Source: Pochonia chlamydosporia 170
Lineage: Eukaryota; Ascomycota; Sordariomycetes; Hypocreales; Clavicipitaceae
Reading direction: 5' to 3'
Length of the DNA stretch: 64,000 nt
NCBI RefSeq assembly: GCF_001653235.2
Contig: NC_035792.1
Coordinates: forward strand, 2,108,001 to 2,172,000
Positions 35,702 to 46,142 of this stretch are shown here, in pieces. Both the position numbers and the translations under genes were made by a program. The notes under the pieces were generated by a model that did no database searches, was not told where the DNA came from, and saw nothing but the letters and a program-made list of their open reading frames with translations. The stretch's first letter is position 1. Every line of letters starts with the position of its first letter.

Positions 35702-36624
35702 ATGGACCAAGTAATGGATGGTGGCCGTTTGCCACTGGAAGAATGGTTCTGGGAAATGCCCGTGTGTACTCGTTGGTGGACAGCCGCAACCATATTGACG
35801 AGTGCTCTCGTCCAGTGTCATATGGTTACTCCTTTCCAACTTTTCTACAGTTTCCGTGCCGTGTTTGCCAAATCACAGGTATGTTCCTCCCGGTATCCCA
35901 TAGTATTGCTTCATTCGGGATGGTGTGTACCTGTCTGCCGTGTATGCGCTTGGCTGTCGCTGAGCGTATGACTTCTTTGGCCTCCCGTTCTGGCTCTCTC
36001 TTTCTTGATCTCTCCATTTCTTCTCCTTTCGACTGACCTAATGGCTAATCGCTGAGGCAGTTTTGGCGCCTCTTTACCACCTTTCTCTATTTTGGGCCAT
36101 TTTCACTGGACCTACTATTTCACATATACTTTCTCCAAAGATACGCCCGTCTCCTCGAGGAATCCTCAGGCCGATCTCCGGCTCACTTTTCCTGGTTGCT
36201 CTGCTATTCTATGACCAGCCTTATCGTCCTGTCGCCTCTGGTGTCCATGCCTTTCCTTGGCCAACCTCTCTCATCAACTCTGGTATATATTTGGTCGCGG
36301 CGAAATCCCGACACCAGGCTGAGCTTTCTTGGGCTACTGGTCTTTACTGCGCCATATCTACCATGGGTCCTCATGGCTTTCAGCCTCTTCATGCATGGAT
36401 CCATTCCAAGAGATGAAATAATGGGCGTGATCATAGGGCATATTTGGTACTTCTTCAATGATGTGTATCCGCCCCTTCACAACGGATCTCGCCCATTAGA
36501 CCCGCCTACATGGTGGCGGCGTCTTTTTGATGGCCGGGAAACGGAGGAATCCCAGGGTGGACTAAACAACGACCTCATCGCTGCGGCTGGCAGAAGGGAA
36601 CCACCGGCAGGAAATGTACTTTAA
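35702..36624 (+). CDS. Derlin (Der1-like ER-associated degradation protein)
   Basis: Polytopic ER membrane protein of the rhomboid-like derlin family that helps move misfolded proteins to the cytosol. Exons 35702-35878 and 36061-36624 give 246 residues. The N-terminal motif EEWFWEMPVCTRWWTAATIL is followed across the intron by FWRLFTTFLYFGPFSLDLLF, the derlin signature (PxxTR.. and WR..T.F.YFG). Later segments include WLLCYSMTSLIVLSPLV, PWVLMAFSLFMHGSIPRDEI and GHIWYFFNDVYPPLHNGSRP, where the GHIYYF-like motif is diagnostic. The cytosolic tail is short and acidic (GRETEESQGG). The 182-nt intron is longer than average. Whether it is closer to Der1 or Dfm1 cannot be settled by eye; the short tail without an obvious SHP box fits Der1 better. 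Confidence 0.92.
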
Positions 36625-37422
36625 CATACTCCGAAGTTTCACACGAGGATATCCTGATTGTTGGATTCGTAAGGCATGGAATATGGCGTTTGAATTGGTC
36701 TTGTTTACCGCAATATATGAACTTTACATACATGTGACACTCAGCAAATGGCAATACTACAGACTTGCGACACTTTCACCATCCATAGATGCAGTCTGAA
36801 ACGCTTATGCCTCATGGCAATACAGATAGTTATTCACTTTAGCCGGTTGCGTGTGGCTGCTTACAGAGGTACACTAGAGTTTTACTGAGCGGCTGCTGAG
36901 TGAGACGCATCGCAGTGCATTCTGTGAGACGATGATATGAGCTGCAATGGGAGGTGGTTCACTGAAACGGAATCAAACTAAAAATGGGAGAGACAGGAAA
37001 AGGACAGAGGGTTCATGAGTTACGGTGAATGCACTGATCAGGTCTGGTTACAGGTGCAACAAATGTCGCCATCATCCTCCAGAGTGTCTGGCGCCAGTCA
37101 TCATCGTACATATGTGCCAGTCAGCGAACCCCACCTGGCTGACTGATGGTGGGCAACAATCATTCAAGACAAACGGCAATCGCGGGGCTGCCCAATCTCC
37201 AATGAAAATATTATACATGCCTGTCCACGTGTCTCAGCACTGAAGAACTAATTAGCCGCCGGAGGGATTGTGAGCACGGCATCGATATAGCGCATAAGAG
37301 GAATCAACAACTGGGACCTGCAACTCACAGCTCTTTTTTCTCTCCGTCACATTTCCCTGCTTCCTCTCTCTGGTTAGTCACTAACAACTATCTGGTATCG
37401 GCGTTCCACCACACAGGGCAAC
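36625..37422. other. Intergenic region between derlin and ADI1
   Basis: 798 bases between tandem genes. A small inverted repeat (CAGTCAGC near 37115 and GCTGACTG near 37138) could form a hairpin. No gene was recognised. Confidence 0.5.
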
Positions 37423-38070
37423 ATGAAGGCATACATGTATGACAATCAACCGGTAAGCAGATTCTTCCGATGGGTTAAAGGTCGCAAAGGTTCTCATGCA
37501 GTTTGTGGGCATCTAGGGCGACCAGCGCTTACCTCACGATTCTGGTCGAGCGATCAGCACAGAAGCACTCTGCAAATTAGGGGTGCTCTACTACCACCTG
37601 ACGGATATTGCGGAAGTAAACAAACTGGCTGCTGATCGCGGATATAAAAATCGGGATGAAATCACTGTGTCCCCAGAAAAAATGGGCGACGTGTACGAGG
37701 ACAAAGTGAAAATGTTCTTCAATGAACATTTGCACGAAGATGAGGAAATTCGCTACATCAGGGACGGCCAAGGCTTCTTTGATGTTCGGAGCAAGGATGA
37801 CGAGTGGGTTCGTGTGCGCCTTGAGAAGGACGACTTGCTCATCCTTCCTGCTGGTATATATCATCGCTTTACAACAGACGAAGCCAATGTAAGTGCTGTG
37901 CTCATGGCGGCTTCATTATGCCCACAGCTACTGACCGCGCATTTTTCGACTAGTTTGTACACGCCATGAGACTCTTCAAGGACGAGCCAAAGTGGACGCC
38001 ATTGAACAGAAGCGAAGATTTAAAAGACAATGCGTTCCGTAAAGAATACGTTGACGAATTCTTAGCCTAG
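37423..38070 (+). CDS. ADI1: Acireductone dioxygenase (methionine salvage)
   Basis: Cupin enzyme of the methylthioadenosine cycle that oxidises acireductone to the keto acid precursor of methionine (Fe form) or to off-pathway products (Ni form). Exons 37423-37452, 37517-37888 and 37954-38070 give 172 residues, normal for the family. Metal ligands are visible as H81, H83 and E87 in [12 protein letters not shown] and H126 in [10 protein letters not shown]. The N-terminus [20 protein letters not shown] and the C-terminal [20 protein letters not shown] are typical. The first exon is only 30 nt. The two short introns have clean GT-AG ends. No other methionine salvage gene is nearby. Confidence 0.95.
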
Positions 38071-38510
38071 TGAGTGGCATTGACTTGGAGGCTATGTCAT
38101 TTATTGTTTGCTTGCTCGCCGATAGGGGTGGGTGATATGGGCAACAGACAGGGTGGATAGCTTTAGCTGTGCAGTAAAGGCCCATCTGATTGAGCATGTG
38201 TTCTTTGAAACGGGTGCGTAATAGCCTATAGATATTAACCGGTCGTCTTGTAAATGCCGTTTTCTGTTTCAGCAACACTGTTTATGCGGCGAAAAGTGAG
38301 GTCAGGAATGCCAAACTCGGCACTTGTAGTCCCCACACCAAAGCCTCATGCCATCCCTTGCACCGAAATACCAGCTTTCGGACTCGTCAACTACCGGACC
38401 TGGTATTGCCGTATGACCTATTCTTGATTCCTCTTTTCCTGCATTAAATTTTAGCGACGGTAACGTGCAGCAACGACAGCTACATGCACATGTTTATGTA
38501 TATACCTAGG

Positions 38511-38544
<34 letters not shown>

Positions 38545-38597
38545 GGAGTGTGTGTGTATTCTCCCCAGCTTCGAAGAGTCAACAGTAAGGTTGCGCA
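38071..38597. other. Intergenic region with a TA/TG microsatellite
   Basis: 527 bases between tandem genes. The stretch before the dehydrogenase start holds a CCTAGG palindrome (TATACCTAGGTATA, 38501-38514) running into a dinucleotide repeat (38511-38558). Confidence 0.6.
38511..38558. repeat. (TA)n-(TG)n dinucleotide microsatellite
   Basis: Eight TA units followed by about nine TG units, an imperfection (GGAG) and four more TG units. It lies 40 bases upstream of the dehydrogenase ATG. Alternating purine-pyrimidine tracts like this are length-variable and could affect promoter structure. Confidence 0.85.
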
Positions 38598-39691
38598 ATG
38601 GAATCACAGACTCGTGAGGAAGTCGCAGACGGCCCCTTGGATGCCAGTTTTGGCAAGCCACGACTACAACTTCCGGCGAGTTGTGACCCTCCATCGGCCA
38701 GCTCGCCTGCAAAGCAGCTCGTGTGGATAGTAAGTGTGTCCTTGAGACAAAGCACAACTTGCATATCTACCTACTACTTACACCGTGGCATCTGTAGATA
38801 TTTGGGGGCACTGGCCATATGGGCCGGTCGCTTGTGAAGTGCGCACTCGCCCGAGGGGACTTAGTCACCTCGGTTGGGAGAGTTAATGAGTCCAATTCTG
38901 ATGACATGGCAAACATACACGACAACTGTCTAGGGGCGCTTTGTGATGTACGCTCCCGTGATTCTGTCGCCAAGGTTGTCCAGAATACGCTAGATCAATT
39001 TCGACGGTTCGATGTCGTTGCCAACTGTTCTGGTTATGGAGTTATAGGTTCATGCGAGGACCAGGACGAGCATGACCTCCGGAACCAGTTCGAGACAAAC
39101 TTCATCGGTACCCTTCACATTATTCACACCACACTTCCTTACTTGCGAAGACAGAATAGTGGCCGGTATCTCATATTTAGTTCAACATCCGGGGCCCTCG
39201 GTGTGCCGGGGCTAGGGCCATATTGCGCAACTAAATACGCCGTTGAAGGCCTGATCGAGGCGATGCTATATGAAACGGACTCATTCAATGTCAGAGCTAC
39301 ACTGATAGAACCTGGTCTGGTGAGGCGGGATGAGCCGGATTCTGGCGATAACCCTCTCCCTACCTGGGGCCATTTCCTCATCAAGCCTTCAGGTCATGGG
39401 TATGCTAATGCAACTTCTCCAGCCCTGCACGCACGAAGGATGGTACAGTGGCTGGGTGACCGTCAACCCACCAGTGCAGTCAAATGCGCCGAACTTGTGT
39501 GGCAGCTAGCCCACTGCTCTTATCCTCCGCTAAGGCTGTTACTTGGAAGCTACGCAATCGAGAGCATCCGAGACAGGATGCGGTCAGTCACCGAGGAGCT
39601 GGAGGACTGGAAACACCTCAATTTCACAACAGGGCAAGACAGTGAAAAAGATGCAAGTCGCGAGGAGGTCCTTGATATCGACAAGGAATAA
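38598..39691 (+). CDS. Short-chain dehydrogenase/reductase (SDR), classical type, substrate unknown
   Basis: NAD(P)-dependent oxidoreductase of the SDR superfamily. Exons 38598-38729 and 38798-39691 give 341 residues. Residues 1-40 form a non-conserved leader, followed by the Rossmann start LVWIIFGGTGHMGRSLVKCA (GGTGHMG in place of the usual TGxxxGIG). ALCDVRSRDS (the D after the cofactor loop), VVANCSGYGVIGS in place of the common NNAG motif and the catalytic S...YxxxK in FSSTSGALGVPGLGPYCATK follow. The C-terminal ~60 residues are polar and charged. The resemblance is to oxidoreductases of the YCATKYAVEGL subgroup, which use diverse substrates, so I give no reaction. The gene sits between a microsatellite promoter and an AT-rich island. 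Confidence 0.85.
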
Positions 39692-40288
39692 TAAATATTG
39701 TTAGCTTCTTCGGTACATATTTAAAAAAGACAAACTGCAAAAAAATTCCTAGGAACAAAAAAAAAAAAAAAAAAAGGAATGCCCTAGCCAGAGAGACAAA
39801 GGAATAATTTGCAATACCAGCAGATTCTATTGTTTTAAGTTATTTATGTTTGCGAAATACTTTTTATTTGCAGCTATTTAATTAAATGAAAAATATGCCA
39901 TGACAAAAAATTCATTATTGGCACCAATATCATGCTGACCGGCGCAACAGTAGCCCCTAGAAAATGCCCCTGCAGTCCAGCGTTAGGCAACTAGGAAAAA
40001 AAAATACCATGAAAAAAAAAATAGAAAATTCCCTGGGCTGTTTTTTTTTTTTTTTTTTTTTTTGCACCACTACAGCTAAAGCCTCCTAAAACAGAAAAAT
40101 AAGCTCACTAATAATTAATTGTATCTTTGAATTATTATTATTAGTATTATGGCACAGCAGGTTGCATTCACACACAGTAGCTTTGAAGGTTGCCAACACA
40201 CTAATCCATCAGCCTCACATACACCACCACCACACTAACCAAGGCTCACACAACCTTCCTACCCAACAGGACTTCATTTTAAACCGTC
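39692..40288. other. AT-rich island with opposed homopolymer runs, upstream of FUR1
   Basis: About 600 bases, much richer in A and T than the flanking genes. A run of 19 A (39757-39775) and a run of 23 T (40041-40063) face each other, with shorter A runs and ATTATTATTATTAG between and beyond. No coding frame survives. It may be a decayed transposon or retroposed fragment; the last 100 bases, rich in CA, are probably the FUR1 leader. Confidence 0.55.
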
Positions 40289-41287
40289 ATGACGGACAAA
40301 CCTGCTTCTACACAATGCATCGGTCGAACAACAGGCCGGAAGCCTAGCGCTACGGTGTCCGCGGAAGTTGCATTCGACAATGTTTGCGTACTTCCCCAAA
40401 CCCCACAACTGATTGCACTCCTCTCGTAAGTCAAGCGTTTTCCTACACGAGTGGCGGTTGCTGGGAGGGATGTTTTGCTAAGTTGGAGTGACGACAGAAT
40501 GATACGAAATAAGAATACCGAACGGGCCGATTTTATTTTCTATTCCAACCGCATTATTCGACTTTTGGTTGAGGAGGGCCTAAACCATCTTCCCGTGATA
40601 GAACAGGCAATCACAACACCGGTTGGCCGCACATATAATGGACTAATGTTCCAGGGGAAGATCTGTGGTGTTTCGATCATGCGAGCGGGTGAAGCGATGG
40701 AACAGGGCTTGAGAGACTGTTGCCGTTCTGTGAGGATCGGCAAAATTCTCATTCAACGAGATGAAGATACGGCACAACCGAAGCTCTTCTATGACAAGCT
40801 ACCTGAAGACATTGCTGATCGGTGGGTGCTATTGTTGGACCCCATGTTTGCAACGGGTGAGTTATGTGCCCTGGTGTCTCTCGAAGGGGCATTTTGCACC
40901 GTTACCTCGCAACATGCTAACGACCGCTTGTGTTTCGCAGGAGGGTCTGCCATTATGGCTGTGCAGGTTTTGAAGGCGCGTGGGGTACCTGAGGATCACA
41001 TCCTCTTTCTCAATATCATTGCCAGCCCCGAAGGCGTCAAGAAATTTGCCACAAAGTTCCCTCGGCTTAAGGTTGTGACTGCCTTTATTGATCAGGTATA
41101 TCATGCTCCTGTTTCTCCTAAACATTGGTTTCGGGAACAAGCTAACAGGCAGAATACTGCAGGGCTTGGACGAGAAAAAGTATGATATCATGACAGATCG
41201 AAACACGAACGAAACGCGAGCTAACCTTTTCTCAGTTACATCATTCCCGGTCTAGGAGATTTCGGCGACAGATTCTATACAATTTAA
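40289..41287 (+). CDS. FUR1: Uracil phosphoribosyltransferase
   Basis: Converts uracil and PRPP to UMP in pyrimidine salvage. Five exons, 40289-40425, 40498-40856, 40941-41095, 41163-41179 and 41236-41287, sum to 720 nt, 239 residues, the normal eukaryotic length. Visible blocks are LLSMIRNKNTERADFIFYSN, TPVGRTYNGLMFQGKICGVS, IMRAGEAMEQGLRD and the PRPP loop LLLDPMFATGGSAI, then IPGLGDFGDRFYTI at the C-terminus, which contacts uracil in the family. The fourth exon is only 17 nt and encodes GLDEK; without it the conserved end is out of frame. ELF1 converges 140 bases downstream, and URC1, which acts in uracil catabolism, starts 2.2 kb beyond. All catalytic motifs look intact. Confidence 0.96.
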
Positions 41288-41427
41288 CGTTAGACGCCAA
41301 GATATTTGCATGTTGCGGTAGAAGCGGAATTGTTAGGTGTCGTCAAGTCAAGTCGATGACGGCATTCAATTATGCATCATGGTGACTGGCCGTATTCGCG
41401 AGGACGAACATGTTTGCGTGGACCTGA

Positions 41428-42019
41428 TCAGTATTCATCATCCGCAACGACTCCTTCGCCTTCATAATGTGCATCGTCCTCGTGATCACCCTGGGTTGCC
41501 CTGCCGCTTTGACTACGTTTGCTCGTGTTGTATGACCTCGCTGTGCCTTCATAGCTGCCCTCTCCCGTGTCGGCTTTCGCAACTGCATCTATGCGTCCGA
41601 TGTGGTTAGCCTAGGTTATAAATGTGTATTTGAGCAAATACGACAAATTGCCTGCTTACCGGCAGCATCAACCCATTCACCATAGACATCAACGGCTGCA
41701 GAGAGATCTGTTCAAGAAACGTCAGTTCACTGGTATTGGCGAGGCACTTGCGTGGGGATGGTTGGATAACGCACAGTTGACGGCGCATTGAAATTTCTGA
41801 CCACAAATGCGACAATCTAGCTGGCCAACACCTGCCTTCCTGTCCAGTTTGACACTAACGGACTTCTCGTGATTGCAGAAGAGGCAGGTAAAGGTTGATG
41901 GTAACGGATCGGACTAGCCAAAGGTTAGAATTGCAAACATGACCAGTTCTCCATTGTCTACGAGAATCAACCTTTTTAGGGCCCATTGGCTTTCGGGACG
42001 ACTTCTTTCGTTTCCCCAT
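41428..42019 (-). CDS. ELF1: Transcription elongation factor 1 (Elf1/ELOF1), zinc-binding
   Basis: Small conserved factor that travels with RNA polymerase II and assists passage through nucleosomes and transcription-coupled repair. Exons (minus order) are 41972-42019, 41775-41913, 41660-41707 and 41428-41588: 396 nt, 131 residues. The basic N-terminus [16 protein letters not shown] is the diagnostic polymerase-binding tail. The zinc ribbon has CLFC and CRIC pairs in [18 protein letters not shown] and [15 protein letters not shown] helix [19 protein letters not shown] follows, then an acidic, poorly conserved extension ([19 protein letters not shown]) longer than the animal protein, as in other fungi. 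The first exon lies within a longer open frame, so the ATG choice rests on the MGKRKK motif. Confidence 0.95.
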
Positions 42020-43443
42020 GGTTGACGTGAGATGCGGTTGGTGAACAAGTATTGGGGTTGGAGGTTCTGGGTTGCGCGTAAACCTATTGGGTGGCGCGAA
42101 AGATAGACCAGCCGGCTGACTGATCATTATCGATAAAGACATACCCCACCACAGCAACACTAAGAACAGCTCAAGATACAACACCTTGCGATGATGGTCT
42201 GAATCGTGCTCTTGATCAATTTGGTGCTTTGACAACGTTCAAATGCTATCTTTCGGGAGCTGTTAGCTCGCGTTCGGTCATGCCGATAAAACTTTTGGCG
42301 ACGTGTTAAGTATCTGCAATTCAGAACGCCGAGATTTAGTGCTGTCCTGGTTTGCCTTTTGCTTGTCAGTTTCACACATACCGAACAGTGCACGTTTGTT
42401 CTCCGTGCCCACCCAAGTGCCTTTCTCACCTTGACTACCTAGGTACGAACCTACAGTGCGATCAGAGGACATAAATTTTGTGACTACTCCAGTAAGTACT
42501 GTGGCCCGGCTGTTTCTGGGCTCGATTGCACATACCTACAGGTACCTACCTAGGCACCTCGTAGGGAGCGGACATTGAGTCTTGATGCCTTGACCCCGCA
42601 CCAGTCACACGGCCCAGAGGAGGCGCTGGGTCTCATTGAAACATTGAAGACTTTCCACTGCCTACGGACGTGCCTGACTTACACAGGAATACTTTTTGGG
42701 CGTCAAGAATTTCAATGCAGCGACATAGGAGAGACAGGTTGCAGAAAGACACGTTATAATAAACAAAGGGTGGCAGCCGGGGTTCAGATATTGGTCTCTT
42801 ACGCATTCAATGCCGTAGGCACGAGCAAGATTCTGACTGAAGAAGATCGATCCCATATGGCTATTTGAGGTTCCGGCAGCGTCAATGTATCTGAAATGTC
42901 AGTGTGGTCTGATGCTGTTTTCTCAAATTGAATAGACAATGAGTGTGTATCACTACATGTAGCTCTCTCTCCGCATTGCCAAGATGCCATCAAGATGCCG
43001 AAATGAGCAAAGGACAGCTCTAATGGGTCTCACCGCAGAAAACTGAATCAGCGACTGGGCGCTTTGGGACACAAGAAACTCGCAGCTGACTTGATTTCTT
43101 GCGAGCCCAGTGGGAATACGTAGTACTGTTGATGTGCAATAGCGGTCTGGTGTCTCAACTGACCACGCCGTCCGCCCGCGTCCACTTGCCGAGTCGGCCA
43201 CAAGCCACAAAGGCATACATACGTTTCTCATGCAGCAGAAGTGGTGATCTGGTGTGACTCTTTGGCCCGTGCCTTTAAAACCAAATCACCTCCGCCCAGA
43301 CCTATTTCGACCAGAGAGTATCTTCTTCAAACAAAGCTGGATTAATAAGCCGCCAGGTCATCATTGCTCCTTCCATCCCGCCGTGAATATTAACAGGCTT
43401 GCCATCGCTCTAGTTTCGGAACGAGACTTGTGCACACTCGACA
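42020..43443. promoter_or_regulatory. Divergent intergenic region between ELF1 and URC1
   Basis: 1.4 kb. Holds a TACCTAGGTA palindrome (42436-42445) and a compound one (GGTACCTACCTAGGCACC, 42541-42558). GATA-type cores appear near 42130 and 42283 on the ELF1 side, too common to mean much. No gene was recognised. Confidence 0.45.
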
Positions 43444-46142
43444 ATGGACCCCGCAACGTCAGACCCCTTGCTGTTGGACTCACTTCGTCAGATCCAGCAA
43501 ACACAGGCACAGCTGCTACATGCTGTCCAGTCCCTCACTGAGAGGTCAGACCTTGGGGGACCTGGTCCAGCTACCACTGGTCTTCCAACATCAGACTCTG
43601 GATCGCGGACTGAAGAGGCAACAGAGAATGAAGGGTCTGCCGCGTCTCTTCCGGTTTCCGGTTCTCGAACAGGATTCACATCCCGCATCGTACTCACGTA
43701 AGTCAGGCAAGAAATTAAGTCTCCTCCCTCTGTTGCAACACTAAGCGAATCATGTCTAGGACGTATCCGAAGCAAATTGGAATAGACCCTTTGCGAATGG
43801 ACTGGGGAAATCCAGACCCTATCAAACGGGGACCAGTTGTGGTCTCTAGGTCTCCATCCACGATTCGGCGTCGCAATGGTGTGTGATGTTTACCCAGGAG
43901 CCCCCAAAGGCGGGAAAATTAGCACTGACAATTAACCCTATCATTCCGGGAACTGTATAGCTATTGGAGGTGAGACACCATGAATTTTTGACCTCAAGCC
44001 AGCTCTAACACCATTCATAGCGCAGTAAGCAGCATTTATGATGTTGAGAAGCCTAACGTAAACAGGGCTAACCTCTACGCACAGCGGAGGATCCTATTCC
44101 ATATATTATGCACTGGCTGTGGCTAGTAAGGAGCTTGACATAGACCACAGGTAGGTGAGAGAGGGGAGAATAGAGAGAACCTCTGTTTTAACGGGCGTTG
44201 TCCATAGGCCTGACTTCACCAATACCGAGCCTGCTACCCAGATTGGCCCTTTCAAACAATGGGGAGATAGCCATAAGATCGTAGCAATGGACCCTTGGGG
44301 GCATCTTACACCTTGGACGTTCAAGAGTATCATAGAGCAAGAGAACGGTATCTTAAACATACCAGTTTGCACTAGGGTCGTTGGCTAATGAACCTTAGTT
44401 GATCTACGACCGACCATCGCTATTACGAAGGCACATATGAAGGTTCGTTTCACCAATTCTTGCTATGCTAGGCATCGTTGACTTGACCAACAACTCACTC
44501 ACACGCCACAGCTTCCTGAACTCGAGGAGAGCGTCAAAGCTGGAAGACTGTGAGAATGAATGACCACGCACCGACCAGACCACTGTATGGCTGACTGGCT
44601 CTCAAGTGTGCCCGATGGGAAGGTATGCTTGAATAACTTGGGCGAGCTCGCCGTCACAAAGTTTGCTGTCGAGCCTGTAAGTTAAACCAGCACCAGCGAG
44701 GCCGAAATGAAGAAAAGAAGTACAGAGGTATCTAAAAATGTCGATGAGTTAGGTCTGGTATCTTCCCGGCGTTGCGGCGAGATTTGGTATTGGTATGTGA
44801 ATGTGCCTGTCCTCCTAGAAGTACTCAAACTCATGGGACTTAGACGAGGCCACACTACGGCGGTCGCTTTTCGAACATACAGGCGGTAGCTATCCTGAGG
44901 TACGCCTGCGAAATTGATGTAAGGAATTTCGGCTCACACATGCCACTTGCAGTTGATTACTCGAGGCGATATCAAGGTTTTCCTTCCCCCAATTGGTAAT
45001 AACACTGCCCACTGCTTGAAACTGACGACTCCAAATGCTGACACTCTCTAAGGCGGCTTGACAGTCTACTGTTTTGGGGACCCAGAGAAGATGTCGGACG
45101 AAAATGTTCGACTTTCTTTGCGAATTCATGATGAGGTGAGCTGATTGCATTTTAGTGCTTGTTTCTTTTATTGATTTTGTTAGTGTAATGGGAGCGATGT
45201 GTTCGGATCTGATATTTGCACATGCCGCCCTTATCTTATATTTGGCATCGAAGAAGCCGTCAAAGAGGCCCAGAATGGTGGAAGTGGTGTGGTGATCTAC
45301 TTCAGAAAGGAGGGCAGAGCTTTAGGCGAGGTAACCAAGGTATGTTCCCACGCAATCAGTCCTCGTTTTAATTATTTCTCCTCCTCTAACCCACGCCCTT
45401 ATGGGGACGGTCTGCTACGATACATTGCTTTGCCTTGATCTAACCCTTCCACCAGTACTGTGAGTTATTACCAAATTTGAACAGCTCTTATAGACCATAT
45501 ACATTGACATTCGTCATAAGTGGTCTACAACGCTCGAAAACGAGGCGAAGACAGAGCTTCGGATTATTTTATGAGGACGGAGAACATTGCCGGAGTCAAA
45601 GACATGCGATTCCAAGCGCTCATGCCAGATATTTTGCACTGGTTGGGTATCAAAAAGATTGATAGAATGCTAAGCATGAGCAAGTGCGTTGCCACCGTGG
45701 CTCCCCAAGTCACACGCCCTGGTCCATGCAAACCTGAACAGCTAACCTTTACCCATACAGCATGAAGCATGATGCCATCGTTGGCCAAGGGTGAGTTGAC
45801 CATAGTATTGATTGACAACCTCCGCCTAGAGCCGTGTTGCAGAAGCTTACCCGACCAGCATACCAATATTAGAAAGAGTCGAGCTTCCAGAAGAATTAAT
45901 CCCTGCTGATTCTAGAGTTGAAATTGATGCCAAAATCACCGCTGGTAAGTGAACCAGCAGCTTGCAAGTCTTCAGAGTGGACGACAAACCCTGACAACTC
46001 ATACCAGGCTACTTTACGGCCGGGAAACGCCTTACAGCTGAGGAGCTGCAATCTGTCCAAGGAAGGATGTGGGAAGAGTAAGTCTTGCCAACGTGTATGC
46101 TCGCAGAGACCGCGCTCACCGCTCTACAGCATCGACCACTAA
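43444..46142 (+). CDS. URC1: Uracil catabolism protein Urc1 (GTP cyclohydrolase II-like), 20 exons
   Basis: Urc1 proteins resemble GTP cyclohydrolase II and are needed for the yeast/bacterial URC route of uracil use as nitrogen source. Exons: 43444-43697, 43760-43878, 43961-43969, 44021-44024, 44085-44150, 44208-44347, 44399-44442, 44512-44549, 44607-44676, 44753-44792, 44844-44899, 44953-44995, 45053-45135, 45184-45339, 45456-45459, 45521-45683, 45761-45790, 45859-45944, 46008-46077, 46130-46142. Sum 1488 nt, 495 residues, frame intact. Motifs: NAIGAHGGSYSIYYALAVAS, DPWGHLTPWTFKSI, a cyclohydrolase-like SDVFGSDICTCRPYLIFGIE with a CxC zinc motif, IYFRKEGRALGEVTKYLVYN and the end MWEDIDH. Three internal exons are 9, 4 and 4 nt. 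A uracil phosphoribosyltransferase gene lies 2.2 kb upstream. The molecular reaction of Urc1 is not fully settled. Confidence 0.93.

Noticed and set aside
35506..36036. 176-codon frame overlapping the derlin start
   Set aside because: It is out of frame with the clearly conserved derlin protein and runs through its intron.
39692..40288. Calling the AT-rich island a LINE or SINE insertion
   Set aside because: No target-site duplication, no A/B box and no reverse transcriptase remnant could be seen; only the composition and homopolymer runs are certain.
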